From contig JASHUQ010000056.1 in NCBI GenBank assembly GCA_030039935.1, positions 1-22,601 on the forward strand: DNA of 22,601 nucleotides, read 5' to 3'. A program made the position numbers and the translations under genes. Every line of letters begins with the position of its first letter. Within the stretch, counting starts at the first letter, position 1. The notes beneath the pieces were generated by a model. That model had not been told where the DNA came from, searched no databases, and saw only the letters and a program-made list of their open reading frames with translations. Positions 1-7,344 of this stretch are shown here, piece after piece. Source of the stretch: Microcaldota archaeon. GTDB lineage: Archaea > Micrarchaeota > Micrarchaeia > Micrarchaeales > Micrarchaeaceae.

Positions 1-14
1 TAGCTGTTCTTGAG

Positions 15-24
15 ATATTTATAC
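15..24 (-). promoter_or_regulatory. Possible TATA box for a gene beyond the left edge
   Basis: The minus strand reads GTATAAATAT here. A start about 25 bases downstream would fall just outside the window, so the target cannot be seen. The rest of 1-74 shows nothing else that I can name; it is the 3' flank of tRNA-Leu. Confidence 0.25.
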
Positions 25-74
25 AATTCGTTTATTCACAAGATAATAGCAGTTTCTTCTGTTTTTACAAATTA

Positions 75-184
75 TGCAGGGGGTGAGATTTGAACTCACG
101 AAGGCGCTAACGCCACAGGATCTTAAGTCCTGCGCAGTTTTCTGTGGCTTAGCATTAAGCCAGACCAGGCTTTGCTACCCCTGC
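75..184 (-). tRNA. tRNA-Leu (anticodon UAA) with a D-loop intron
   Basis: Read on the minus strand, 184-178 (GCAGGGG) pairs with 82-76 (CCCCTGC), and A75 is the discriminator; CCA is not encoded. The anticodon stem CAGGA/TCCTG encloses the loop CTTAAGA with anticodon TAA (125-123). The long variable arm (115-100, stem GGCG/CGCC) is typical of leucine tRNA. The T arm is GTGAG-TTCAAAT-CTCAC. The D loop is too long unless 25 bases (163-139) are removed; removal leaves the standard AGCCTGGTA loop with G18, G19 and A21 in place and an 85-base mature tRNA. A TATA box lies about 26 bases upstream. Confidence 0.9.
139..163 (-). other. Predicted 25-nt tRNA intron in the D loop (between positions 20 and 21)
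   Basis: The insert folds as a 7-bp hairpin, TGGCTTA/TAAGCCA with loop ATGC. Around it a relaxed bulge-helix-bulge can be drawn: 5' bulge GTC (cut after GT), helix CCTG against CAGA (three pairs and one mismatch), 3' bulge AAA (cut after the second A), then AG/CT. Cutting there restores A21 and a D stem GCA/TGC. Non-canonical intron positions are known in archaea and are removed by the tRNA splicing endonuclease. The exact ends are inferred and could shift by a few bases. Confidence 0.7.
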
Positions 185-206
185 ATGATAGGATTAATGA
201 AATAGT

Positions 207-217
207 AATATAAATAG
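207..217 (-). promoter_or_regulatory. TATA box of tRNA-Leu
   Basis: The minus strand reads TATTTATATTA, centred about 27 bases upstream of the tRNA 5' end, the usual distance for archaeal TBP sites. Confidence 0.6.
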
Positions 218-226
218 ATGCAATGG

Positions 227-961
227 CTAGCCATACATAGATGGACCTTCGCTTGTCAGTCTCTTGTGCGCATCCTGCGTCTCTTTTCCTTTCTTTATGA
301 GATCCCTGACCTTCGCTTCAACATCTTTTGCCTCTTTCTCCAATTCGCTCGTATCTATATTCAGCTTCAACAGCTTGTTTATGCTCTTTATTGCCAGTTC
401 TGCATATTTAGGATCTATTATGTTAGGATCGACCGGTATCAGTATGTTTGTATCCTGCGTATTTGTTATTGATGACCTTTGAAGAAGCAGAGCGCTCACA
501 CCAGTTGAAACTCCTTCTATTACTGGATTCAGTCCATATTTCTCTGCATCTTTTACAAGATCTGCATTGGAAGCTATAACATAAGCTGTTTCGTCCTCTG
601 GGTTTTTCCCAGGTATCCCTCCAATGGATATTATCCTTTCTATCTGCTTCTCTTTTATGAAATCGTAAATATTATTGCTTAGTTCATGAACAAGTTCGAT
701 TGGTATTGGAAACTCTGCGAATATTGTTACTACCTTGTTCTTTTCGCTGTAATAGACCCTTACAGGCGGCATGGGTTTGCTTTCGTGTATTGAGACAATT
801 GGTGGAAATCCATCGCTGTCAATGTATCCTATATATTTCATTCCAAGTTTGTCTATTATGTAACTTATCGCCATTGGGCCGACAAGGCCTACTCCTGGAA
901 ATCCTTCTATTATTGTTACTCCTTTCAAATCGTAATTCTGCAGCATGTTTATTTTTATCAT
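227..961 (-). CDS. PAC2 family protein (proteasome assembly chaperone / PbaB-like)
   Basis: This 244-residue protein matches the archaeal PAC2 family (COG2047-type): an N-terminal EGFPGVGLVGPMA segment, a SIGGIPG loop near residue 113 and GVSTGVSALLL in the middle, followed by a charged helical tail from about residue 200. Archaeal relatives PbaA and PbaB are linked to the 20S proteasome, and PbaB has been described as an activator that docks through a C-terminal HbYX motif. This protein ends in Met-Tyr-Gly, which fits hydrophobic-Tyr-any. A TATA box 23-32 bases upstream of the ATG suggests leaderless transcription. The neighbouring basic-protein gene is divergent. The family assignment is firm; the proteasome role here is inferred. 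Confidence 0.88.
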   Translation of the reverse strand: MIKINMLQNYDLKGVTIIEGFPGVGLVGPMAISYIIDKLGMKYIGYIDSDGFPPIVSIHESKPMPPVRVYYSEKNKVVTIFAEFPIPIELVHELSNNIYDFIKEKQIERIISIGGIPGKNPEDETAYVIASNADLVKDAEKYGLNPVIEGVSTGVSALLLQRSSITNTQDTNILIPVDPNIIDPKYAELAIKSINKLLKLNIDTSELEKEAKDVEAKVRDLIKKGKETQDAHKRLTSEGPSMYG

Positions 962-970
962 AAATTTTAC

Positions 971-1020
971 TTATCAAACGAAGTTATATAAAACATGCTA
1001 GGTTTCTTTTTCGTTGATAA
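971..1020. repeat. Inverted repeat flanking the PAC2 promoter
   Basis: TTATCAAACGAA (971-982) and TTCGTTGATAA (1010-1020) are reverse complements except for one extra A. The 27-base interior contains the PAC2 TATA box. It could be a regulator-binding site or chance; no second copy was noticed in the window. Confidence 0.4.
984..993 (-). promoter_or_regulatory. TATA box of the PAC2 gene
   Basis: The minus strand reads TTTTATATAA, 23-32 bases before the ATG at 961, so transcription should begin at or next to the start codon (leaderless mRNA). Confidence 0.65.
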
Positions 1021-1051
1021 ATCTGTATTTTCTGACGAGAATAATGACGAT

Positions 1052-1062
1052 AGATATATAAG
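1052..1062 (+). promoter_or_regulatory. TATA box of the small basic protein gene
   Basis: AGATATATAAG lies about 37 bases before the ATG at 1094. The expected start near 1083 leaves a leader of about 11 bases that contains the ribosome binding site GGTGA (1085-1089). Confidence 0.6.
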
Positions 1063-1093
1063 CTTACCTAGATATACTATTATCGGTGAAAAC

Positions 1094-1318
1094 ATGGCAG
1101 AACGAGTAGGAAGCGAAAGGGTCAGTAGAGAAGACGGGTATCTTTACTACCTAGGAAAGGACGGCTATGTATGGAAGACGCCAATGAAGGCAAACAGGAG
1201 AGGAAGAAAGGCAAGAGTCAGCAGTGAAAAGGTAAGCAGAAAGGAAGGATACCTTTACTTCATTGACAAGGGAGGATACGTAGCAAGGGCAAAGATGAAC
1301 AGAAGAGGAAGAAGATAA
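1094..1318 (+). CDS. Small basic protein with two tandem GYLY repeats, function unknown
   Basis: The start was placed at 1094, not at the upstream in-frame ATG (995), because GGTGA (1085-1089) sits just before it and the TATA box at 1052-1062 lies downstream of 995. The 74-residue product is rich in Lys and Arg. It consists of two copies of one unit, residues 8-38 and 45-74, sharing the pattern [RK]VSRxxGYLY[YF], then KxGYV, then M and a RRGR end. I do not recognise a named family with certainty, although single GYLY-type small basic proteins are familiar as uncharacterised proteins in several lineages. Charge and size would suit nucleic acid or ribosome binding, which is inference. TATA box, strong ribosome binding site and hairpin terminator suggest an independent, well-expressed gene. 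Confidence 0.8.
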   Translation: MAERVGSERVSREDGYLYYLGKDGYVWKTPMKANRRGRKARVSSEKVSRKEGYLYFIDKGGYVARAKMNRRGRR

Positions 1319-1343
1319 TTTTTCCTCTTCTTTTTCTTTTTTT
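1301..1343 (+). terminator. Hairpin plus T-run terminator overlapping the stop codon
   Basis: AGAAGAGGAA (1301-1310) and TTCCTCTTCT (1322-1331) form a perfect 10-bp stem with an 11-base loop that contains the TAA stop of the basic protein. A T-rich run follows to about 1343 and beyond. Archaeal terminators usually need only the T run, so the stem resembles a bacterial intrinsic terminator. Confidence 0.65.
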
Positions 1344-1356
1344 ATTTTTATATTTT

Positions 1357-1755
1357 TTAAAATCTTATTTTAGTAGAGTTGCTTATCCTGTTTTTTGAGA
1401 TAAATCCTGAGGGGAGCTCTATAACATAACTGGAATTTCTTTTTGGAGAATATGTTTTACAGTAGAATGCACTTTTGCATGGGACAAGATTCTTCTCGAT
1501 ATGTACTATTCTCTTTTTATCGTCAAGCCAGATGACGTCTATTGGGAATCTCATGTTGAGCATCCAGATTCCGTGCTTTGCTTGGTCGGGAAAAGCAAAT
1601 AGCATGCATGTGTTCTGCTCGAGTTTTTCTCTGTACATAAGGCCTATCATTCTTTTCAATGATGTGTCTGCCAAAATGGCGTTTATTCCCTTTTTGTTTA
1701 CGTATACTGGTATATTTCTGTAGTTCTGGCGCTTTTGAAAAAACTTTAGAAGCAT
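1357..1755 (-). CDS. DUF192 family protein
   Basis: This 132-residue protein has the DUF192 (COG1430, UPF0127) core: GLMYREKL near residue 38, CMLFAFPDQAKHGIWM and then NMRFPIDVIWLD, and a C-terminal YVIELPSGF segment. The biochemical role of DUF192 is not established. There is no signal peptide, unlike the second DUF192 protein at 10048-10530. The gene begins 7 bases after the stop of the aldehyde dehydrogenase. The motif GTGATG before its ATG includes that TGA stop, so the two are very probably co-transcribed and translationally coupled. The gene is convergent with the basic protein gene. Confidence 0.85.
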   Translation of the reverse strand: MLLKFFQKRQNYRNIPVYVNKKGINAILADTSLKRMIGLMYREKLEQNTCMLFAFPDQAKHGIWMLNMRFPIDVIWLDDKKRIVHIEKNLVPCKSAFYCKTYSPKRNSSYVIELPSGFISKNRISNSTKIRF

Positions 1756-1762
1756 TATTTCA

Positions 1763-3388
1763 TCACTTTGTTATTGATATGCTTTGTTCTTTCAGGAATT
1801 GCTGCAGGTAATGCTTGCTTCCTGTTCCCTTTCCAGTAAGACCGCTGTATTTCCATCCTACAAATGTGTGCTTCCCAACTATTGCGCCTGTTGTCGCGCT
1901 TATAGTTCTGTTTATGTAGACAACACCGGCTTGTATGTTTCTAGTAAATTCATCTATTTCCTTTTTACTTGGGCTATAGAGTGCGGCTGTCAATCCGTAT
2001 TCCACATCATTTGCTAGTTTTATCGCATCGCTAAAATCATTGAACGACTCTATTGTTAGTATGGGAACGAAAAGCTCTTTGTGGACAAGCTCGTGATTGT
2101 GCCTTAGCTCTATTATTGTTGGTTCTACATAATACCCTTTTAATCCAACATTGACAGTATTTCCTCCATAAAGTATCCTTCCTGACGTCTTTGCTTTTTC
2201 AACAGATTCGAGATATCTCTTGTACGCGCTTTCGCTTATTAATGGTCCGATGTAGTTTTCTTTCTTAACAGGATCTCCTATCTTGAAAGTCCTTACTTTT
2301 TCTATCAGCTTGCTAACGAAAATTTCCTTCAGCGATTCATGAACATAGACTCTTGAACATGCACTGCATTTCTGCCCTGCGAATCCGAAAGCTGCGCTTG
2401 CTATCCCAGATACTGCAGAGTCTATGTCTGCTTTTTTTGAAACAATTGCGGGATTCTTTCCGCCCATTTCAACAATGAACACCTTCTGCATTCCTTTTGA
2501 ATAATTCTTTGCTATCATTTCCAATCCTGTGTTTCGCGATCCTGTAAAGACTACACCAGCTACGTCTTTGCTCTGCGCAAGTTCATCTCCGATTTCAGAT
2601 CCCGGTCCTGTTACATAATTGAATGCTCCAGGCGGTACGCCGGCCTCTGTGAAAAGATGGTAAATCTTGAGGCCAGTCAACATTGTCATATTGTCTGATG
2701 ATGATGGTTTGAATACAACCGTGTTCCCGGTTATAAGTGCCCCAACACTCATTCCAACAGATATTGATACAGGGAAGTTGAATGGAGCAATTACGGCGAA
2801 TACTCCATATGGCTTCATGTATATTGCTATGTTTTCGCTGCCAGATGGCGCGCCCTGGAATCCAGATTTTACCTCTGTCTTCCCTTTTGTTATCGCGGTC
2901 TTTCTTATGAAACCTTTATTCAACTGCATTTCGTCAGAATAATATCTGAGGAAATCTATTGCTTCGTCTACTTCTCCTATAGATTCGTATCTTGATTTCC
3001 CATTCTCAAAGCTGAGTATAGCGGCAAGTAGGAACTTGTCTCTTGCAAAAAGGTCAGCAGCCTTTCTCATTATCCGTATTCTTTCCTTGTAATCTGTGTT
3101 TGACCATGAGTCAAACGCCTTTTGTGCAGCCTGAACCGCCTGTCTTGCATGCTCTCTCTTTCCTTTTTGAAAATATCCTATTACCACATTGATGTCTATC
3201 GGGGATCTCTCTGTAAGGATTTCGTTCGATAATACCGCTTTCCCATCAACGTACATCGGGTTCTTTGCCCCGAATGTCCTTTTTGCTGTTTCGAGGGCGA
3301 ACTCGAATGACATGTCGAATTCTCTTTCTTTTCCGTTCTCAAGGAATCTTTTGTATGTCGATTCGTTCGCCATGACTGGGTTTGCCAT
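1763..3388 (-). CDS. Aldehyde dehydrogenase, probable 1-pyrroline-5-carboxylate dehydrogenase
   Basis: This is a full-length (541 residues) aldehyde dehydrogenase superfamily enzyme. Visible active-site parts are PFNFP with Asn204, Lys227 in the VVFKPSS cofactor segment, VVFTGSRNTG at 279-288, general base Glu307 in VEMGGKN and catalytic Cys341 in GQKCSACSR. The QKCSACSR segment and the C-terminal TGAIVG...FVGWKYSG...YLQQFL pattern match the RocA/PutA (ALDH4-like) group, which oxidises glutamate semialdehyde to glutamate with NAD(P)+. That would feed 2-oxoglutarate metabolism together with the TCA genes in this window. No proline dehydrogenase is visible, so another semialdehyde substrate remains possible. 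The ATG at 3388 is preceded by GTGAT at the usual distance; a second Met at residue 6 is less supported. Confidence 0.8.
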   Translation of the reverse strand: MANPVMANESTYKRFLENGKEREFDMSFEFALETAKRTFGAKNPMYVDGKAVLSNEILTERSPIDINVVIGYFQKGKREHARQAVQAAQKAFDSWSNTDYKERIRIMRKAADLFARDKFLLAAILSFENGKSRYESIGEVDEAIDFLRYYSDEMQLNKGFIRKTAITKGKTEVKSGFQGAPSGSENIAIYMKPYGVFAVIAPFNFPVSISVGMSVGALITGNTVVFKPSSSDNMTMLTGLKIYHLFTEAGVPPGAFNYVTGPGSEIGDELAQSKDVAGVVFTGSRNTGLEMIAKNYSKGMQKVFIVEMGGKNPAIVSKKADIDSAVSGIASAAFGFAGQKCSACSRVYVHESLKEIFVSKLIEKVRTFKIGDPVKKENYIGPLISESAYKRYLESVEKAKTSGRILYGGNTVNVGLKGYYVEPTIIELRHNHELVHKELFVPILTIESFNDFSDAIKLANDVEYGLTAALYSPSKKEIDEFTRNIQAGVVYINRTISATTGAIVGKHTFVGWKYSGLTGKGTGSKHYLQQFLKEQSISITK

Positions 3389-3422
3389 TTGATCACAGTA
3401 ATAGTAGTATGCAAAAAGGAAC

Positions 3423-3431
3423 TAAAAGCTA
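3423..3431 (-). promoter_or_regulatory. Promoter of the aldehyde dehydrogenase operon
   Basis: The minus strand reads TAGCTTTTA, 35-43 bases before the ATG. A start near 3400 leaves about 12 leader bases that include GTGATC. The identical 9-mer occurs in the divergent suf promoter. Confidence 0.5.
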
Positions 3432-3487
3432 TATTGGTATCTTTCTGGCTTGTCAGTTATTGTAAATTAATGTCGCTTTTGCATCGT

Positions 3488-3500
3488 TAGCTTTTAAATA
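3488..3500 (+). promoter_or_regulatory. Promoter of the suf operon
   Basis: TAGCTTTTAAATA ends 36 bases before the first ATG of sufB, giving an expected start near 3521. The 9-mer TAGCTTTTA is repeated in inverted orientation at 3423-3431. Confidence 0.6.
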
Positions 3501-3535
3501 CTATCTTAATCCTAAATATTATAACCGAGTTATAA

Positions 3536-6043
3536 ATGATGGTTGTAATGGCAGGAAACGACAACGAGCTTCTGGGATATGCTGATGAGGAGTACAAGGA
3601 ACGCTATGGATTCAGCGACAAGACAGAGTATACTTACAAAACAGAAAAAGGATTGTCTGAGAACGTTGTAAGGGAGATATCAAAGGTAAAGGGAGAGCCA
3701 GACTGGATGCTTGAGAAAAGGCTTACTGGCTACAAGGTATTCAAGAACAAGCCGGTTCCGACTTGGGGGGCTGATCTCAGCGGAATAGACTTTGATGATG
3801 TTTATTATTATCTAAAACCAACAGGGAAGAAAGAGGATGCTTGGGAAAAGGTTCCAGAGGACATAAAGAAGACGTTTGACAAGCTTGGAATTCCTGAAGC
3901 AGAAAGAAAGTTCTTTGCCGGCGCAGAGATCCAGTATGATTCTGAGGTAGTTTATGGGCATGTAAGAGAAGAGCTGGACAAGCAGGGTGTTATATTCACA
4001 GATACAGACAGTGCAATAAAGAAGTATCCAGAGCTCGTAAAGAAATATTTTGGGACAGTTATTCCTGCAAGTGACAACAAATTTGCAGCGCTTAATACGG
4101 CAGTATTCTCTGGGGGTAGCTTCATTTATGTACCAAAGGGGGTGAAAGTTGCGATGCCTTTGCAGGCATATTTCAGGATAAACGCGGAAAAGGCAGGTCA
4201 GTTTGAAAGAACACTTATCGTTGCTGATGAAGGATCTGATGTGACGTACATAGAAGGATGTTTACCAGCCGATGAACTAGTAAGTCGCGGGGACACATTC
4301 CAAAGAATTGATACAATAAAGGAAGGAGACGCTGTTCCAACACACACTGGAGGAACTCAGAAGGTAAATAAAAAATTTATTCATCTACATAAAGGCACGA
4401 TGTTAGAGATAATGCCGTTATCTAAGGGGAATAGCTTCAAATTAACTGGTGAGCATCCTGTTCTATGTGTAAAACGCAAAAATGTGCTCGAAAAGAGGAA
4501 GCCTAGAAAAAACTGGAAACCAGAAGTATCAACGATGTCTCTACTAAGTATAGATCCAGAATTCGTTAAGGCAGAAAATTTAGAAGAAGGAGATTTCATC
4601 GTTTATGTAGCACCTAAGCTTACCAAAAATGATCCACAATTTGATGAAACAACATTAAAGATACTTGGGCTTTACCTTGCTGAGGGTTCGGTAAGTTCAA
4701 ATAAGGCATTACATGGTATCAAGTCAGTATCATTCAGCTTCGGTAAAAGTAAAAAAGAAAGTTTATTGGCAAACGAAGTAAATTTACTAATACATGAAAA
4801 AGGGTTTAAGTCAAGCGTCTGCAGATCTAAAGGAGGATATTATATTGTCAGTTCATATGCCAAGGAACTTGTAGCACTATGTGAGGATAATTGTGGTAAA
4901 GGGGCAAAAACAAAATTGCTATCTGAAAAGATAATGAAATTGCCTGCGTTAAAGCAGAAAATTTTAATTGACTATTATTGGAAGGGTGATGGAAACATCT
5001 ATCATAGATATGGAAAGGATATGTTGCGTGCTTCTACTGCAAGTAGATTTCTAGCATATCAGATCCAAGAGATTTTAGCAAGAAATGGTATTTTTGCAAA
5101 TTTGAATATAAGACGTGGCGGTTTTGATACAATTCTTGGAAGAAAAATTGAAAGAAGTGATCAATATATAATTGAATATACAGAAGGAAAGAAAATTGGA
5201 GAAGTAAGGAAAAAAGGAAATACGTTTTTTGTGCCGATAAAGCAGATTAAAAAATATGAGTTTAACGATTTGGTGTATAATTTTAGTGTTAATAAGGATG
5301 AGTCTTATCTTGTTAAAGGGTTCGCAGTTCATAATTGTACTGCTCCGATATACATGAGCTCTTCATTGCACTCTGCTGTTGTTGAGATAATTGTGCACAA
5401 GGATGCACATGTAAGATATGTTACAATACAGAACTGGTCAAGAAATGTTTACAACCTTGTTACACAAAGAGCATTTGCTTATGAGAATGCGCATATGGAA
5501 TGGATAGACGCTAATATTGGAAGCAAGGTCAATATGAAATACCCTTCTGTTTATCTAAAGGAAAGGGGAGCAAAGGGAGAGATCCTTTCTGTTGCTGTTG
5601 CTGGCGAGAACCAAGTGCAAGATTCTGGCGGAAAGATGCTTCATCTTGCTCCAGACACGACATCAAAGATAATATCAAAGAGTGTATCAAAGAAAAACGG
5701 AGTTTCTTCGTATAGAGGACAGCTGTATGTTGCAAAGAATGCATCTAATGTAAAGTCAACTGTGCGTTGCGATGCCCTTCTTCTCAGCAAGGAATCAAAG
5801 ACAAACACATATCCATACATGGACATAAAGACGGACGATGCCACGATTACCCATGAAGCTGTTGTTGGAAAAATAGGTGATGAGCAGCTGTTCTACCTTA
5901 TGTCAAGAGGACTGACAGAAGAGGAGGCGCTTACAACAATAGTGCTCGGTTTCATAGACCCGCTCACAAAGGCGCTTCCTATGGAGTACTCTCTTGAATT
6001 AAAAAGGCTAATCAAGCTTGATACATCAAATTCTGTAGCGTGA
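3536..6043 (+). CDS. sufB: Fe-S cluster assembly protein SufB, interrupted by an intein
   Basis: SufB is the scaffold subunit of the SufBCD complex, which builds Fe-S clusters from sulfur passed on by SufS. The 835-residue precursor holds 476 extein residues (1-241 and 601-835), the normal SufB length, around a 359-residue intein. The N-extein ends ...VTYIEG and the C-extein starts CTAPIYMS, so the junction falls just before Cys601, the equivalent of E. coli Cys254 that accepts persulfide. Cys745 in VRCDALLLS matches the second functional cysteine (E. coli Cys405), and THEAVVGKIGDEQLFYL is the conserved C-terminal motif. Starts at 3536, 3539 and 3548 are all possible; no ribosome binding site decides between them. 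It is the first gene of the suf operon. Confidence 0.95.
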   Translation: MMVVMAGNDNELLGYADEEYKERYGFSDKTEYTYKTEKGLSENVVREISKVKGEPDWMLEKRLTGYKVFKNKPVPTWGADLSGIDFDDVYYYLKPTGKKEDAWEKVPEDIKKTFDKLGIPEAERKFFAGAEIQYDSEVVYGHVREELDKQGVIFTDTDSAIKKYPELVKKYFGTVIPASDNKFAALNTAVFSGGSFIYVPKGVKVAMPLQAYFRINAEKAGQFERTLIVADEGSDVTYIEGCLPADELVSRGDTFQRIDTIKEGDAVPTHTGGTQKVNKKFIHLHKGTMLEIMPLSKGNSFKLTGEHPVLCVKRKNVLEKRKPRKNWKPEVSTMSLLSIDPEFVKAENLEEGDFIVYVAPKLTKNDPQFDETTLKILGLYLAEGSVSSNKALHGIKSVSFSFGKSKKESLLANEVNLLIHEKGFKSSVCRSKGGYYIVSSYAKELVALCEDNCGKGAKTKLLSEKIMKLPALKQKILIDYYWKGDGNIYHRYGKDMLRASTASRFLAYQIQEILARNGIFANLNIRRGGFDTILGRKIERSDQYIIEYTEGKKIGEVRKKGNTFFVPIKQIKKYEFNDLVYNFSVNKDESYLVKGFAVHNCTAPIYMSSSLHSAVVEIIVHKDAHVRYVTIQNWSRNVYNLVTQRAFAYENAHMEWIDANIGSKVNMKYPSVYLKERGAKGEILSVAVAGENQVQDSGGKMLHLAPDTTSKIISKSVSKKNGVSSYRGQLYVAKNASNVKSTVRCDALLLSKESKTNTYPYMDIKTDDATITHEAVVGKIGDEQLFYLMSRGLTEEEALTTIVLGFIDPLTKALPMEYSLELKRLIKLDTSNSVA
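4259..5335 (+). mobile_element. SufB intein with LAGLIDADG homing endonuclease domain
   Basis: The element encodes residues 242-600 of the precursor. Splicing parts are all present: Cys1 (CLPADELV), block B with Thr63 and His66 (LTGEHPVLC), a C-terminal VYNFSV segment, terminal His-Asn, and Cys as the +1 residue. Between them lie two LAGLIDADG blocks, LGLYLAEGS (136-144, Glu142) and IDYYWKGDG (237-245, Asp244), both with the acidic metal-binding residue, so the endonuclease looks intact. Two of three 60-base rows counted inside it have 25% GC, against 43-50% in nearby extein rows, consistent with a later arrival. The insertion site is the same one used by mycobacterial SufB inteins, as I recall it. 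Confidence 0.95.
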
Positions 6044-6047
6044 TATT

Positions 6048-7340
6048 TTGGATTCGTACCAGTTTTTTGCACAGCAGGCCATCAATGAGTACAAGAACCT
6101 TACTGAGGAGCAGAACGAACTCTACAAAAGGAAATTCGTAAGCATAAATCCAGATGCGATAGTTGATGTATTCAATAACTATAGCGAACCGGACAGTGAA
6201 TCTTTCCTTAACGAGTTTGCTAGGTTCAATTTTGAAGACGTAAAAATAAAGTTTGACGCAATAATAGGAGGAACAGACAATGTGATTGTAGGCAATCCTC
6301 AGTATCTTCATATAATGAAGCCTAACGATATAAAGATAAGCGTTCTTGACCAGAAGCTGCACAAGAACTCTGATGACAAGATTGCGGCGCTAATACACGG
6401 CTATACAAAGAAGATGATATTCATCGATGTGCCAAGCAAAGCAAAAGCAAACATAAACCTGCTTTTCGTGAATGCAAAGGAACCTGTTGCTGCTCAAGTA
6501 TTTGTTAATACTGGGGATGAATCAGAGCTCAACCTTCTCGAATGGTTTGCATCGGGATCTGAGCAGCGTTCTGCATCTGCAATAATGCACGAAGGCAACA
6601 TAGGGAAATACTCCAACGTTGCAATAGATGCTATACACAATGAGGATGAGAACACAACGGTGCTTGGTCTTTCAAAGTACAGAGTCAATGATAGCGGAAA
6701 ACTGAAGCTGAACTACTTCTACAATGGAGGAGCAGTTACAAGGGTAAAGAACCACGTTGACTCATGTGGATTTGAAAGCGAAAGCCACACAAATGAGCTT
6801 GTCTTTGGCTCGCAGTCGCAAAAATTTGACATTTACACTTATGTTGTCAATTCAGCACAGTCAAGCATTGCGGAGCTCCATTCAAAGGCTGCCCTTGCAA
6901 ACACATCATTCTGTATATTGAAAGGTTTTGCAAAGATTCCTTTTGGATCAAGAAATGCAAGATCATTTGTGCACGAATCAGGAATGCTGCTTGATAAAAC
7001 AGCACAGATTGAATCTATACCAGCAATGTCAATAGATGAAAACGAGGTAAAGGCAACCCACGCATCGGCAACAGGCCCAATAGATGAAGAGGTTCTGTTC
7101 TACCTCACATCAAAAGGGCTTGATGAGAAGAGGGCAAAGAAGCTTCTTGTTGAAGGATTCTTTTCATCCTCTATTGGAAGGATAAAGAATGATACTGCAA
7201 AGATTGCGAGCGCATCGCTCATAGCTGACAAGATTGAGACTGGAGATTTTGGAGGGAAGCCAAAGCTATCTGTAGGAAACATATGGATAACAAGGGAGAG
7301 CCAAGAAGACATATTCAAAGGACACTATAAATATAGGTGA
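6048..7340 (+). CDS. sufD: Fe-S cluster assembly protein SufD
   Basis: SufD is the paralogue of SufB that pairs with it in the SufBC2D complex. This 430-residue protein has the shared beta-helix core and the C-terminal pattern VKATHASATGPIDEEVLFYL, in which His338 corresponds to the functional histidine of E. coli SufD (His360) at the SufB-SufD interface. Translation most likely starts at TTG 6048: GTGAT (6040-6044) contains the sufB TGA stop and lies three bases before the TTG. That arrangement implies translational coupling with sufB. No intein is present in this gene. Confidence 0.93.
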   Translation: MDSYQFFAQQAINEYKNLTEEQNELYKRKFVSINPDAIVDVFNNYSEPDSESFLNEFARFNFEDVKIKFDAIIGGTDNVIVGNPQYLHIMKPNDIKISVLDQKLHKNSDDKIAALIHGYTKKMIFIDVPSKAKANINLLFVNAKEPVAAQVFVNTGDESELNLLEWFASGSEQRSASAIMHEGNIGKYSNVAIDAIHNEDENTTVLGLSKYRVNDSGKLKLNYFYNGGAVTRVKNHVDSCGFESESHTNELVFGSQSQKFDIYTYVVNSAQSSIAELHSKAALANTSFCILKGFAKIPFGSRNARSFVHESGMLLDKTAQIESIPAMSIDENEVKATHASATGPIDEEVLFYLTSKGLDEKRAKKLLVEGFFSSSIGRIKNDTAKIASASLIADKIETGDFGGKPKLSVGNIWITRESQEDIFKGHYKYR

Positions 7341-7344
7341 AATT

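Noticed and set aside
995..1093. 33-residue N-terminal extension of the basic protein
   Set aside because: It would start upstream of the TATA box and GGTGA site and has a composition unlike the repeats.
1755..1768. GTGATGA resembling a C box of a C/D sRNA
   Set aside because: No CTGA follows at guide distance; it is the ribosome binding site of the DUF192 gene overlapping the aldehyde dehydrogenase stop.
4659..5000. Free-standing homing endonuclease gene
   Set aside because: The LAGLIDADG blocks are in frame within sufB and flanked by complete splicing blocks, so they are part of an intein.
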